NCBI GenBank assembly: GCA_030044045.1
Contig: JASHWO010000192.1
Span: forward strand, 1-5,697
Source of the DNA: Acidimicrobiales bacterium
GTDB lineage: Bacteria; Actinomycetota; Acidimicrobiia; Acidimicrobiales; RAAP-2
Direction of reading: 5' to 3'
DNA: 5,697 nt
The notes under the pieces were generated by a model that worked only from the letters and a program-made list of their open reading frames with translations, did not search any database and was not told where the DNA came from. Within the stretch, counting starts at the first letter, position 1. Every line of letters begins with the position of its first letter. Shown piece after piece: positions 1 to 5,565 of the stretch. Both the position numbers and the translations under genes were made by a program.

Positions 1-162
1 GCAGGGCCGCCACCAGCCCGGCCGGGCGGCGCGCCGCCGGTGCACCTGCCGGGGCGCCGGGTCGGGGGCTGCGGTCGATGGCCGCATCCTACGGCCGGTC
101 CCGGCGGCGGGAGGGGCGGACGGGCGGCGGGTCCGCCGCCCCAACTGGTGAGGAAGCGACGA
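1..162. other. G+C-rich stretch without a supportable gene
   Basis: This stretch lies beyond the mazF stop codon. It contains two abutting perfect palindromes, GCCCGGCCGGGC (16-27) and GGCGGCGCGCCGCC (25-38), and a hairpin at 122-141. Two short open stretches touch the left edge. One is on the plus strand, ending at a TGA at 149-151, with nearly all third positions G or C. The other is on the minus strand, starting at an ATG at 87-85 and running off the edge. Neither gives a recognisable protein, and the minus-strand ATG lacks a clear ribosome-binding site. The plus-strand frame could be the tail of a gene converging on mazF, but in DNA this rich in G+C an open frame of 50 codons is weak evidence. 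Confidence 0.35.
122..141 (-). terminator. Candidate hairpin terminator after mazF
   Basis: A perfect inverted repeat pairs GGGCGGCGG (122-130) with CCGCCGCCC (133-141) around a 2-nt centre, in practice an 8-bp stem with a 4-nt loop. It begins 21 nt after the mazF stop on the minus strand, where a terminator would be expected. No T-run follows it in either direction, so it is not a classical intrinsic terminator. It may slow or protect transcript ends, or be a chance product of local G+C richness. Confidence 0.25.
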
Positions 163-507
163 CTACAGGTCGAGGACGTGACGGAGACCTCGCCCCACTT
201 CGCCCAAGAGGGACGGCGGGGCGGTCCCGGCACGATCGGTGAGGTCGGTCTTGTCCAGGGTGACGAGAGCGGTCACGTTGACGACGGAGTCTCGGGGCAG
301 GCCGGTCGCGGTCGCCGGCATGAACACGTTGCCGGGCATGGTGGCCAGGGCGGTGTTGGACGTGATGACTGCAACGAGGATCGTCGCCAAGCGACTCCTG
401 TTGTAGGTGTCGGCGGAGATGACCAGCACCGGACGCCGTTTGGCCGGCCGTGAGCCGACGGGCGTTCCGAGATCGGCCCAGTAGATGCCACCCCGCTCGA
501 TCACCAT
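163..507 (-). CDS. mazF: MazF/PemK-family endoribonuclease toxin
   Basis: This 114-residue protein is the toxin of a type II toxin-antitoxin pair. Members of the family are cytosolic, sequence-specific endoribonucleases that cleave mRNA or rRNA and stop growth when the antitoxin is degraded. The whole domain is present: the N-terminal strand RGGIYWADL (5-13), the PVGSRPAKRRPVLVIS segment (16-31) with the conserved R25-P26, the ITSN motif (48-51) with T49, the GLPRDSVV block (69-76) and the VTLDK segment (82-86). R25 and T49 correspond to the catalytic Arg and Thr known from Bacillus MazF. Length matches the usual 110-120 residues. The ATG at 507-505 overlaps the antitoxin gene by 7 nt (ATGGTGA), which suggests translational coupling. 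Cleavage specificity cannot be read from the sequence. The protein looks intact and probably active; assignment to MazF is firm. Confidence 0.94.
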   Translation of the reverse strand: MVIERGGIYWADLGTPVGSRPAKRRPVLVISADTYNRSRLATILVAVITSNTALATMPGNVFMPATATGLPRDSVVNVTALVTLDKTDLTDRAGTAPPSLLGEVGRGLRHVLDL

Positions 508-749
508 TCGTCGATCGTGGCAGCCAGCACGCGGTGTCCGGCGGCGACGGCGTCGGCGGCCGAGTCGTCGCTTTGGCCGAAGGACGCCACGGCGAGGTCG
601 ATCTGGCGGGTCACCGACTCGCCGTCCAGCTCGTCGAGGTAGCGGACGGCGGCTCGGGAGAAGAGCTCCGAGCGGCTCATGCCCAGCTCTTGTGCTCGCC
701 TGGATACCCGCTCGTAGGTGCCGTCGGGAACCGAAATCGCCGTCTTCAT
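501..749 (-). CDS. Ribbon-helix-helix antitoxin paired with MazF
   Basis: This 82-residue protein has an N-terminal ribbon-helix-helix (CopG/Arc-like) DNA-binding domain. A strand MKTAISVP (1-8) is followed by helix 1 (about 9-22) and, after the G-M-S turn, helix 2 SRSELFSRAAVRYLDEL (25-41). The acidic, alanine-rich C-terminal half (43-82, ending TIDEW) is the part expected to wrap around and block MazF, and to be unfolded and protease-sensitive when free. This arrangement is like the mycobacterial MazE antitoxins rather than E. coli MazE, which has an AbrB-type fold. The frame stays open upstream to about 1097, but the family N-terminus begins at the ATG at 749-747, and the TATACT box upstream supports that start. 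By family precedent the antitoxin, alone or with toxin, represses its own promoter. Confidence 0.87.
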   Translation of the reverse strand: MKTAISVPDGTYERVSRRAQELGMSRSELFSRAAVRYLDELDGESVTRQIDLAVASFGQSDDSAADAVAAGHRVLAATIDEW

Positions 750-755
750 GCTCGC

Positions 756-784
756 AGTATAACTCGGTATGACTAACGGGTGGA
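756..784 (-). promoter_or_regulatory. Probable antitoxin-toxin promoter, leaderless, with dyad operator
   Basis: Read on the minus strand, TATACT (761-756) is a near-consensus -10 box in an unusually A+T-rich patch. With a 17-nt spacer, the -35 position reads TCCACC (784-779), a weak match (3 of 6). Seven nucleotides separate the -10 box from the antitoxin ATG at 749, so transcription should begin at or very near the A of the start codon, giving a leaderless mRNA. No ribosome-binding sequence precedes the ATG, which agrees. The same patch holds an imperfect inverted repeat, AGTCATA (774-768) against TATACT (761-756) with one bulged base. This is a plausible operator for the ribbon-helix-helix antitoxin. 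Confidence 0.5.
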
Positions 785-833
785 GTCTGGGTGCCCGTGC
801 CGGGGCCCGCTGGTAACTGGCGTTTACGGAATG

Positions 834-862
834 TTGACGCCGGATGCCCCGGCGTCGATCTT
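834..862 (+). promoter_or_regulatory. Candidate kdp operon promoter
   Basis: TTGACG (834-839) is a good -35 element. With a 17-nt spacer it leads to GATCTT (857-862), a poor -10 (3 of 6 matches to TATAAT). The start of transcription would fall near 869, leaving about 25 nt of leader before the first small ORF at 894. It is the best -35-like element in the 144-bp gap between the divergent antitoxin gene and the kdp genes. A KdpE-controlled promoter could well have a weak -10 box. No KdpE site could be recognised with confidence. Confidence 0.35.
836..856 (+). repeat. Inverted repeat filling the promoter spacer
   Basis: GACGCCGG (836-843) and CCGGCGTC (849-856) form a perfect 8-bp inverted repeat around a 5-nt centre. 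It overlaps the end of the -35 element and fills the spacer up to the -10 of the candidate kdp promoter. That position suits an operator for a dimeric regulator. As RNA it would be a stable hairpin followed by the moderately T-rich GATCTTCTGTT (857-867), so it could instead act as a weak terminator if transcription enters from further left. The dyad is plain in the sequence; its role is inferred. Confidence 0.4.
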
Positions 863-893
863 CTGTTGAGGGTGGCCGGCGCAGAGTGGGTCC

Positions 894-977
894 ATGGCTG
901 ACTTTCTCGTAGTCATCGGCACGATCGGCTTCATGGCCGGGTTCATGGGCCTCATCTGGGCGCTGGAGCGGGTATGA
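894..977 (+). CDS. Small single-span membrane peptide preceding kdpF
   Basis: This ORF encodes a 27-residue peptide beginning MADFLVVIG and ending LIWALERV. Almost all of it (about residues 4-23) is hydrophobic, with an acidic residue near the N-terminus and E-R near the C-terminus: one transmembrane helix with short charged ends. Codons use G or C at the third position throughout, apart from TTT, GTA and GCT. Its stop overlaps the next ATG in an ATGA junction. The ribosome-binding site is weak (GAG at 884-886). From memory, not checked, short hydrophobic peptides of about 30 residues occur immediately before kdpF in other actinobacteria, so it may be an extra small Kdp subunit or a duplicated KdpF-like helix. 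It is not KdpF itself, which follows at 1048. Translation seems likely; function is unknown. Confidence 0.6.
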   Translation: MADFLVVIGTIGFMAGFMGLIWALERV

Positions 978-1051
978 GCGCCACGGCCGGCGTGGGGCAG
1001 GGACCCCACGCCTCGGAGGAGGCCGGGGTTGGGGCCCCGGGCGGGCAATGA
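974..1051 (+). CDS. 25-residue micro-ORF linking the small peptide to kdpF
   Basis: The frame starts at an ATG that overlaps the previous stop (ATGA, 974-977) and ends at a TGA that overlaps the kdpF start (ATGA, 1048-1051). GGAG (965-968) lies 5 nt before the ATG. The predicted product, beginning MSATAGVGQG, is rich in Gly and Ala, has no hydrophobic helix, and matches no family I recognise. A stable hairpin (989-1012) lies wholly inside it. It may be a leader or relay ORF whose translation carries ribosomes to kdpF and opens the hairpins, rather than a functional peptide. It could equally be a chance frame between the two real genes. Confidence 0.3.
   Translation: MSATAGVGQGPHASEEAGVGAPGGQ
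989..1012 (+). promoter_or_regulatory. Stable hairpin in the kdp leader
   Basis: GGCGTGGGG (989-997) pairs perfectly with CCCCACGCC (1004-1012) around a 6-nt loop, giving a 9-bp stem that is nearly all G-C. No T-run follows, so it is not an intrinsic terminator. It sits between the small membrane peptide and kdpF, three bases upstream of the GGAGGAGG sequence. It could set relative expression of the small peptide and the kdp structural genes, or stabilise a processed transcript. Confidence 0.4.
1015..1047 (+). promoter_or_regulatory. Strong ribosome-binding sequence plus hairpin before kdpF
   Basis: GGAGGAGG (1015-1022) is the strongest ribosome-binding match in the leader but lies 25 nt before the kdpF ATG, too far for direct use. 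The intervening bases contain an inverted repeat, CCGGGG (1023-1028) and CCCCGG (1035-1040), with a 6-nt loop. If this 18-nt hairpin folds, the distance from the ribosome-binding sequence to the ATG becomes 7 nt, the ideal spacing. Otherwise kdpF must rely on re-initiation from the ATGA overlap. The alternatives are visible in the sequence; which is used is inference. Confidence 0.4.
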
Positions 1052-1137
1052 GCGCCGTCCAGGGCCTCCTGCTCGGCATCGCCGCCCTGGTGTTCATCTA
1101 CCTAGGCGTGGCCATGTTCAAGCCGGAGTGGTTCTGA
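1048..1137 (+). CDS. kdpF: KdpF, small subunit of the K+-transporting ATPase
   Basis: This 29-residue peptide is a single hydrophobic helix (about residues 5-24, VFIYLGVAMF in its second half) ending in the family-typical FKPEWF tail; actinobacterial KdpF proteins end in a similar FPE-x-F motif. KdpF sits beside KdpA in the membrane and stabilises the KdpABC complex, and is helpful rather than essential in E. coli. Length and position directly before kdpA are as expected. The ATG overlaps the stop of the preceding micro-ORF (ATGA), and the stop TGA abuts the kdpA GTG with no gap. Small size keeps it from being seen by usual gene-length cut-offs, but identification is good. Confidence 0.88.
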   Translation: MSAVQGLLLGIAALVFIYLGVAMFKPEWF

Positions 1138-2826
1138 GTGGACCTCTTCTGGACCATCGCGCTGCTGGTGGTGGCACTGGGCGTGGCCTGGCGCTACCTC
1201 GGCTCGTACATGGCGGCGGTGTTCGAGGGCCGGGTGCACTACCTAGCCTGGGTGGAGCGGCCCATCTACCGGGTGCTGGGCACCGACCCCGAGCAGGAGC
1301 AGACCTGGAAGCGCTACGCCGGCTCGCTGGTGATCTTCTCCGGCGTGTCCATCCTGCTCACCTACCTCATCCTCCGCGTCCAGGGCAGCCTCCCGCTGAA
1401 CCCCCAGCACTTCGGGGCGGTGGGCAGCGCCCTGTCGTGGAACACGGCGGTGTCGTTCGTGACCAACACCAACTGGCAGAACTACGGCGGCGAGACCACG
1501 ATGTCGTACTTCTCCCAGATCGGGGCCCTCACCGTCCAGCAGTTCGTGACGCCGGCCGTCGGCATCGCCGTGGCCATCGCCCTGGTGCGCGGCTTCTCCC
1601 GCCGGGGCTCGGCCACCATCGGCAACTTCTGGGTGGACGTCACCCGCTGCCTGCTCTACATCCTGCTGCCGGTGGCCTTCGTGGCCGGGATCATCTTCGT
1701 CGGGCAGGGCGCGGTGCAGACCCTGTCCGGCCCGGTCAGCGTGCACAACGCGCTGAACGGGGTGTCCCAGACTATCCCTCTGGGCCCGATCGGCTTCATG
1801 GAGGCCATCAAGCAGCTTGGGACCAACGGCGGCGGGTTCCTCAACGCCAACTCGGCCACCCCCTTCGAGAACCCGACCGCCTTCACCAACTGGCTGTCGA
1901 TCTTCCTCCTCCTCTGTATCCCCTTCTCGCTGACCTACACCTTCGGCAAGATGGTGGGGCGCCGGCGCCAGGGTGCCGCCCTGCTGGCGGCCATGGTGAT
2001 CATCTTCGGGGTGTGGGTGGGCTTCACCACCTACGCCGAGTCGCAGCCGAACCCGGCGGTGGCCGCCGCCGGGGTGCACCAGACCACCGGCAACACCGAG
2101 GGCAAGGAGGTGCGCTTCGGCGTGCCCTCGAGCGCCCTGTTCGGGGTGGCCTCCACCCAGACCTCCACCGGCTCGGCCAACAGCGCCTACGACTCGTTCA
2201 CCCCGATGGGCGGCTTCGGCCTCCTGACCGGCATGATGCTCGGTGAGGTCACCCCGGGCGGCACCGGCAGCGGGCTCTACACCCTCCTCATCTACGCCAT
2301 CATCGCCGTCTTTATCGGTGGCCTGATGATCGGCCGAACGCCCGAGTACCTGGGCAAGAAGATCCAGGCCCGGGAGGTCAAGCTGGCCGGCATGGGGGCC
2401 CTGGTCATGCCCATCGCCGTGCTGATCCTGACCGGGATCGCCGTGTCGGTCTCGGAGGGCAGAGCCGGGCCACTCAATGCCGGACCCCATGGGTTCACCG
2501 AGATCCTCTACGCCCTCACTTCCCAGGGCAACAACAACGGGTCGGCCTTCGGCGGGCTCACCGGCAACACCCCCTTCTACAACGTGATCGGCGGCATCGA
2601 CATGCTGGTCGGGCGGTTTGGCATCATGATCCCCTCGCTGGCCCTGGCCGGGTCACTGGCCGGCAAGAACCTGGTGCCGGCCTCGCTGGGCACCTTCCGG
2701 ACCGACAACACCATGTTCGTCGGCCTGGTCATCGGGGTGATCCTGATCATCGGCGGCCTGACCTTCTTCCCGGCCGTCTCCCTCGGTCCCATCGTCGAGC
2801 AGTTGAGCCACGGGAAGTTCTTCTGA
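1138..2826 (+). CDS. kdpA: KdpA, potassium-binding channel-like subunit of Kdp ATPase
   Basis: This integral membrane protein of 562 residues (E. coli KdpA is 557) belongs to the superfamily of K+ transporters with four pore-loop repeats. It selects K+ outside and passes it through a tunnel to KdpB. The four filter loops are all visible: TNTNWQ (109-114), GTNGGGF (228-234), STQTSTG (339-345, before YDSFTPMGG) and NNNGSAF (465-471). Other family signatures are LPLNPQ (85-90), [10 protein letters not shown] (243-252), EGKEVRFG (321-328), [13 protein letters not shown] (397-409) and GRFG (492-495). About ten membrane spans are expected. Translation starts at a GTG touching the kdpF stop, with GGAG (1125-1128) 9 nt ahead inside kdpF; the next in-frame ATG, at 1210, would cut off the first helix. 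It overlaps kdpB by 1 nt (TGATG). All expected blocks are intact. Confidence 0.98.
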   Translation: MDLFWTIALLVVALGVAWRYLGSYMAAVFEGRVHYLAWVERPIYRVLGTDPEQEQTWKRYAGSLVIFSGVSILLTYLILRVQGSLPLNPQHFGAVGSALSWNTAVSFVTNTNWQNYGGETTMSYFSQIGALTVQQFVTPAVGIAVAIALVRGFSRRGSATIGNFWVDVTRCLLYILLPVAFVAGIIFVGQGAVQTLSGPVSVHNALNGVSQTIPLGPIGFMEAIKQLGTNGGGFLNANSATPFENPTAFTNWLSIFLLLCIPFSLTYTFGKMVGRRRQGAALLAAMVIIFGVWVGFTTYAESQPNPAVAAAGVHQTTGNTEGKEVRFGVPSSALFGVASTQTSTGSANSAYDSFTPMGGFGLLTGMMLGEVTPGGTGSGLYTLLIYAIIAVFIGGLMIGRTPEYLGKKIQAREVKLAGMGALVMPIAVLILTGIAVSVSEGRAGPLNAGPHGFTEILYALTSQGNNNGSAFGGLTGNTPFYNVIGGIDMLVGRFGIMIPSLALAGSLAGKNLVPASLGTFRTDNTMFVGLVIGVILIIGGLTFFPAVSLGPIVEQLSHGKFF

Positions 2827-4928
2827 TGACCACCACAGCCGCCAGTCCCGACGGCGCCACGGCCACGGCCACCGCGTCCGAGCCGGCGACCGCCGCGCCG
2901 ACCATGGCCCACGGCGTGGCCGAGGCCCGGAGCCTCTTCGACCGAGAGATCCTGCGCCAGGCACTGGTCGACGCCATCAAGAAGTTCTCCCCCCGCACCC
3001 AGGTCAAGAACCCGGTGATGTTCGTGGTGCTGGTGGGCGCCGTGGTGGTGCTCGTCGAGACCATCGCCCACCCGGGCATCTTCACGGTGTCCATCACCAT
3101 CTGGCTGTTCCTCACCGTGCTCTTCGCCAACTTCGCCGAGGCCATGGCCGAGGGGCGGGGCAAGGCCCAGGCTGACACGCTGCGGCGCATGCGCTCGGAG
3201 ACCGAAGCCCGGCGGCTGCGCCCGGACGGCACCGAGGAGCGGGTGGCCGCGGCCGAGCTGACCAAGGGCGACCTGGTGGTGTGCGAGGCCGGCGACGCCA
3301 TCCCCTCCGACGGCGAGATCGTCGACGGCGTGGCCTCGGTGGACGAGTCCGCCATCACCGGCGAGTCGGCCCCGGTGATCCGGGAGTCGGGCGGCGACCG
3401 CTCGGCCGTCACCGGCGGCACCAAGGTGCTGTCGGACCGGATCGTGGTGCGCATCACCGCCGAGAAGGGGCACACCTTCCTCGACCGGATGATCACCCTG
3501 GTGGAAGGGGCCAACCGGCAGAAGACCCCGAACGAGATCGCCCTCACCATCCTGCTGGCCGTGCTCACCATCGTGTTCCTGCCGGTGGTGGTGGTGCTCC
3601 AGCCCTTCGGCGTCTACTCGGGCACCACGGTGTCGGTGGTGGTCCTGGTGTCGCTGCTGGTCTGCCTCATCCCCACCACCATCGGGGCACTGCTCTCGGC
3701 CATCGGCATCGCCGGCATGGACCGGCTGGTGCAGAAGACCGTGCTGGCCATGAGCGGCCGGGCGGTGGAGGCGGCGGGCGACGTGCAGACCCTCCTGCTC
3801 GACAAGACGGGGACCATCACCCTGGGGAACCGGATGGCCTCGGCCTTCTACCCGGCCAGCGGGCACACCGAAGAGGAGGTGGCCGACGCCGCCCAGCTGG
3901 CCTCCCTGGCCGACGAGACCCCGGAAGGACGGTCGATCGTGGTGCTGGCCAAGGAGCGGTTCGGCATCCGCCAGCGCGAGCTAGCCGGCGAGCACACCTT
4001 CGTGCCCTTCTCGGCCCACACCCGCATGTCCGGGCTGGACGTCGACGGCCGCCAGATCCGCAAGGGCGCGGCCGAAGCGGTCAAGCGCTGGGTGGCGGAC
4101 CAGGGCGGGAGCGCCCCGGCCGGGCTGGACGACATCGTCGACCGGATCGCCCGGGCCGGGTCCACCCCGCTCACCGTGGCCGACGGGACGGAGATCCTGG
4201 GGGTGATCGAGCTCAAGGACGTGGTCAAGCAGGGCATCCAGGAGCGGTTCGCCGAGATGCGGGCCATGGGCATCCGCACGGTGATGATCACCGGCGACAA
4301 CCCGCTCACCGCGGCGGCCATCGCCCAGGAGGCCGGGGTCGACGACTTCCTGGCCGAGGCCACCCCCGAGACCAAGATGGAGCTGATCAAGTCGGAGCAG
4401 GAGGGCGGGAAGCTCGTGGCCATGACCGGCGACGGCACCAACGACGCCCCGGCCCTGGCCCAGGCGGACGTGGGCGTGGCCATGAACACCGGGACCACCG
4501 CGGCCAAGGAGGCCGGCAACATGGTGGACCTGGACTCCAATCCCACCAAGCTGATCGACGTGGTGGAGATCGGCAAGCAGCTCCTTATCACCCGGGGCTC
4601 GCTGACCACCTTCTCGATCGCCAACGACGTGGCCAAGTACTTCGCCATCATCCCGGCGCTGTTCGCCGCCACCTACCCGCAGCTCAACACGCTCAACATC
4701 ATGAAGCTGCACAGCCCCCAGAGCGCGGTGCTCTCGGCGGTGATCTTCAACGCCCTGGTGATCGTGGCCCTCATCCCGCTGGCCCTGCGGGGGGTCAAGT
4801 TCCGGCCGCTCAGCGCCGCCTCGATCCTGCGGCGCAACGTCTGGATCTACGGCGTGGGCGGCATCGTCGTGCCCTTCATCTTCATCAAGCTGATCGACAT
4901 GATCCTGACCGCGCTGCACGCGTACTGA
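2826..4928 (+). CDS. kdpB: KdpB, catalytic P-type ATPase subunit of Kdp
   Basis: This 700-residue P-type ATPase (E. coli KdpB is 682) hydrolyses ATP to drive K+ import through KdpA. Helices M1-M2 lie at about 63-106. The actuator domain carries TGES (178-181); its Ser corresponds to the inhibitory phosphorylation site S162 of E. coli KdpB. M3-M4 lie at about 239-295 with CLIPTTIG (280-287). The phosphorylation loop is DKTGT with D326, followed by nucleotide-binding FSAHTRMSG (395-403) and KGA (413-415), then TGDN (489-492) and [11 protein letters not shown] (534-544). M5-M7 follow, with D601 and K604 matching the E. coli M5 pair D583/K586 near the coupling site. The start overlaps the kdpA stop, with GGGAAG (2812-2817) 8 nt upstream. 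The first 26 residues are Ala/Thr-rich and poorly conserved; a second ATG at 2904 lacks a ribosome-binding site. It appears fully functional. Confidence 0.98.
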   Translation: MTTTAASPDGATATATASEPATAAPTMAHGVAEARSLFDREILRQALVDAIKKFSPRTQVKNPVMFVVLVGAVVVLVETIAHPGIFTVSITIWLFLTVLFANFAEAMAEGRGKAQADTLRRMRSETEARRLRPDGTEERVAAAELTKGDLVVCEAGDAIPSDGEIVDGVASVDESAITGESAPVIRESGGDRSAVTGGTKVLSDRIVVRITAEKGHTFLDRMITLVEGANRQKTPNEIALTILLAVLTIVFLPVVVVLQPFGVYSGTTVSVVVLVSLLVCLIPTTIGALLSAIGIAGMDRLVQKTVLAMSGRAVEAAGDVQTLLLDKTGTITLGNRMASAFYPASGHTEEEVADAAQLASLADETPEGRSIVVLAKERFGIRQRELAGEHTFVPFSAHTRMSGLDVDGRQIRKGAAEAVKRWVADQGGSAPAGLDDIVDRIARAGSTPLTVADGTEILGVIELKDVVKQGIQERFAEMRAMGIRTVMITGDNPLTAAAIAQEAGVDDFLAEATPETKMELIKSEQEGGKLVAMTGDGTNDAPALAQADVGVAMNTGTTAAKEAGNMVDLDSNPTKLIDVVEIGKQLLITRGSLTTFSIANDVAKYFAIIPALFAATYPQLNTLNIMKLHSPQSAVLSAVIFNALVIVALIPLALRGVKFRPLSAASILRRNVWIYGVGGIVVPFIFIKLIDMILTALHAY

Positions 4929-4934
4929 GGGAGG
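4929..4934 (+). promoter_or_regulatory. Strong ribosome-binding site for kdpC
   Basis: GGGAGG directly follows the kdpB stop and lies 7 nt before the kdpC ATG. It fixes that start and is the clearest ribosome-binding site in the operon. It also sits at the only structural-gene junction that has a gap rather than an overlap. Confidence 0.85.
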
Positions 4935-4941
4935 CCCCGCC

Positions 4942-5565
4942 ATGCTGACCCACCTCCGTCGCTCCCTGGCGCTGGCCCTGGTGTGCCTGGTGCTGTTCGG
5001 GTTCGTCTACGCCTTGGCCGGGACCGGGGTGGCGCAGCTCTTCTTCAAGCACCAGGCCGACGGATCCCTTACTGCGAACGGGTCGACCCTGATTGGGCAG
5101 AACTGGTCCAGCGTCCGCTGCCCGGGCCACCCGCTGGGGAGCTGCGTGTTCCACGGCCGGCCCACAGACACCGGGCCGTACGCCGCCGACCCGAAGGAGC
5201 ACGTGTCGGGGGGCGACAACCCGCTGGTGGCCACAGGGGTGTCCGGTGAGTCGGGGGCCACCAACCTCGGCCCCCGCTCCAAGGTCCTGCTCGAGGACAC
5301 CCGGGCGCTGGTGAGCTACTGGCACAAGCTGGGCGTGGACCCCACCCCGGACCTGGTGACCACCTCGGGCAGTGGCTACGACCCGGACATCACCCCGCAG
5401 GACGCGCTGGTGCAGGTCCGGATGGTCTCCAAGGCCACCGGGATCGCCCCGGCCCGCCTCCGACACCTCATCGCCAGCGAGACCCACGGCCCCGAGCTGG
5501 GGTTCCTGGGCCAGAGCTATCTGGTAGTGCTGCAGCTCAACGAGGCGCTGGCCAAATTGCGGTGA
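4942..5565 (+). CDS. kdpC: KdpC, accessory subunit of the K+-transporting ATPase
   Basis: This 207-residue protein has one N-terminal membrane helix (about 8-30) and an extracytoplasmic domain; KdpC is needed for assembly of KdpABC and affects its ATP and K+ handling. Family landmarks appear in order: QADGSL (38-43), LIGQNW (50-55), FHGRP (70-74), SGESGATNLGP (101-111), SGSGYDPDITPQDA (142-155), the helix that includes ARLRHLIA (171-178), and FLGQSYLVVLQLNEAL (188-203). It is about 17 residues longer than E. coli KdpC, with extra sequence between LIGQNW and FHGRP that contains two cysteines, C60 and C68, and more between FHGRP and SGESG. It begins 13 nt after kdpB and overlaps the next gene by 4 nt. 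Confidence 0.96.
   Translation: MLTHLRRSLALALVCLVLFGFVYALAGTGVAQLFFKHQADGSLTANGSTLIGQNWSSVRCPGHPLGSCVFHGRPTDTGPYAADPKEHVSGGDNPLVATGVSGESGATNLGPRSKVLLEDTRALVSYWHKLGVDPTPDLVTTSGSGYDPDITPQDALVQVRMVSKATGIAPARLRHLIASETHGPELGFLGQSYLVVLQLNEALAKLR

Noticed and set aside
16..38. Abutting palindromes GCCCGGCCGGGC and GGCGGCGCGCCGCC as an attachment site or origin element
   Set aside because: Short self-complementary runs of G and C are frequent at this base composition, and nothing nearby (integrase, tRNA end, replication gene) supports the idea.
450..776. Plus-strand frames across the toxin-antitoxin genes (40-453, 450-776, 485-772)
   Set aside because: They are shadows of the minus-strand mazF and antitoxin genes and show no recognisable protein.
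863..1047. Cyclic di-AMP (ydaO-type) riboswitch, known ahead of some K+ transporter genes
   Set aside because: The conserved core sequences are not visible, and most of the candidate leader is occupied by small ORFs and two simple hairpins.
750..1097. Longer version of the antitoxin (198 residues) starting upstream at 1097
   Set aside because: The added part is Pro/Arg-rich and overlaps the kdpF leader. The family N-terminus MKTAISVP and the TATACT box both indicate the start at 749.
1243..2490. Long open frame of 415 codons on the minus strand inside kdpA, and similar frames at 2577-3866 and 3848-4943
   Set aside because: They are antisense to strongly conserved kdpA and kdpB, have Gly/His/Arg-rich or low-complexity translations, and arise because G+C-rich third positions remove stop codons from other frames.
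3281..4948. Plus-strand frame of 555 codons overlapping kdpB, and one of 405 codons overlapping kdpA
   Set aside because: The translations are Arg/Gly/His-rich without domains, while the competing frames encode complete Kdp subunits.
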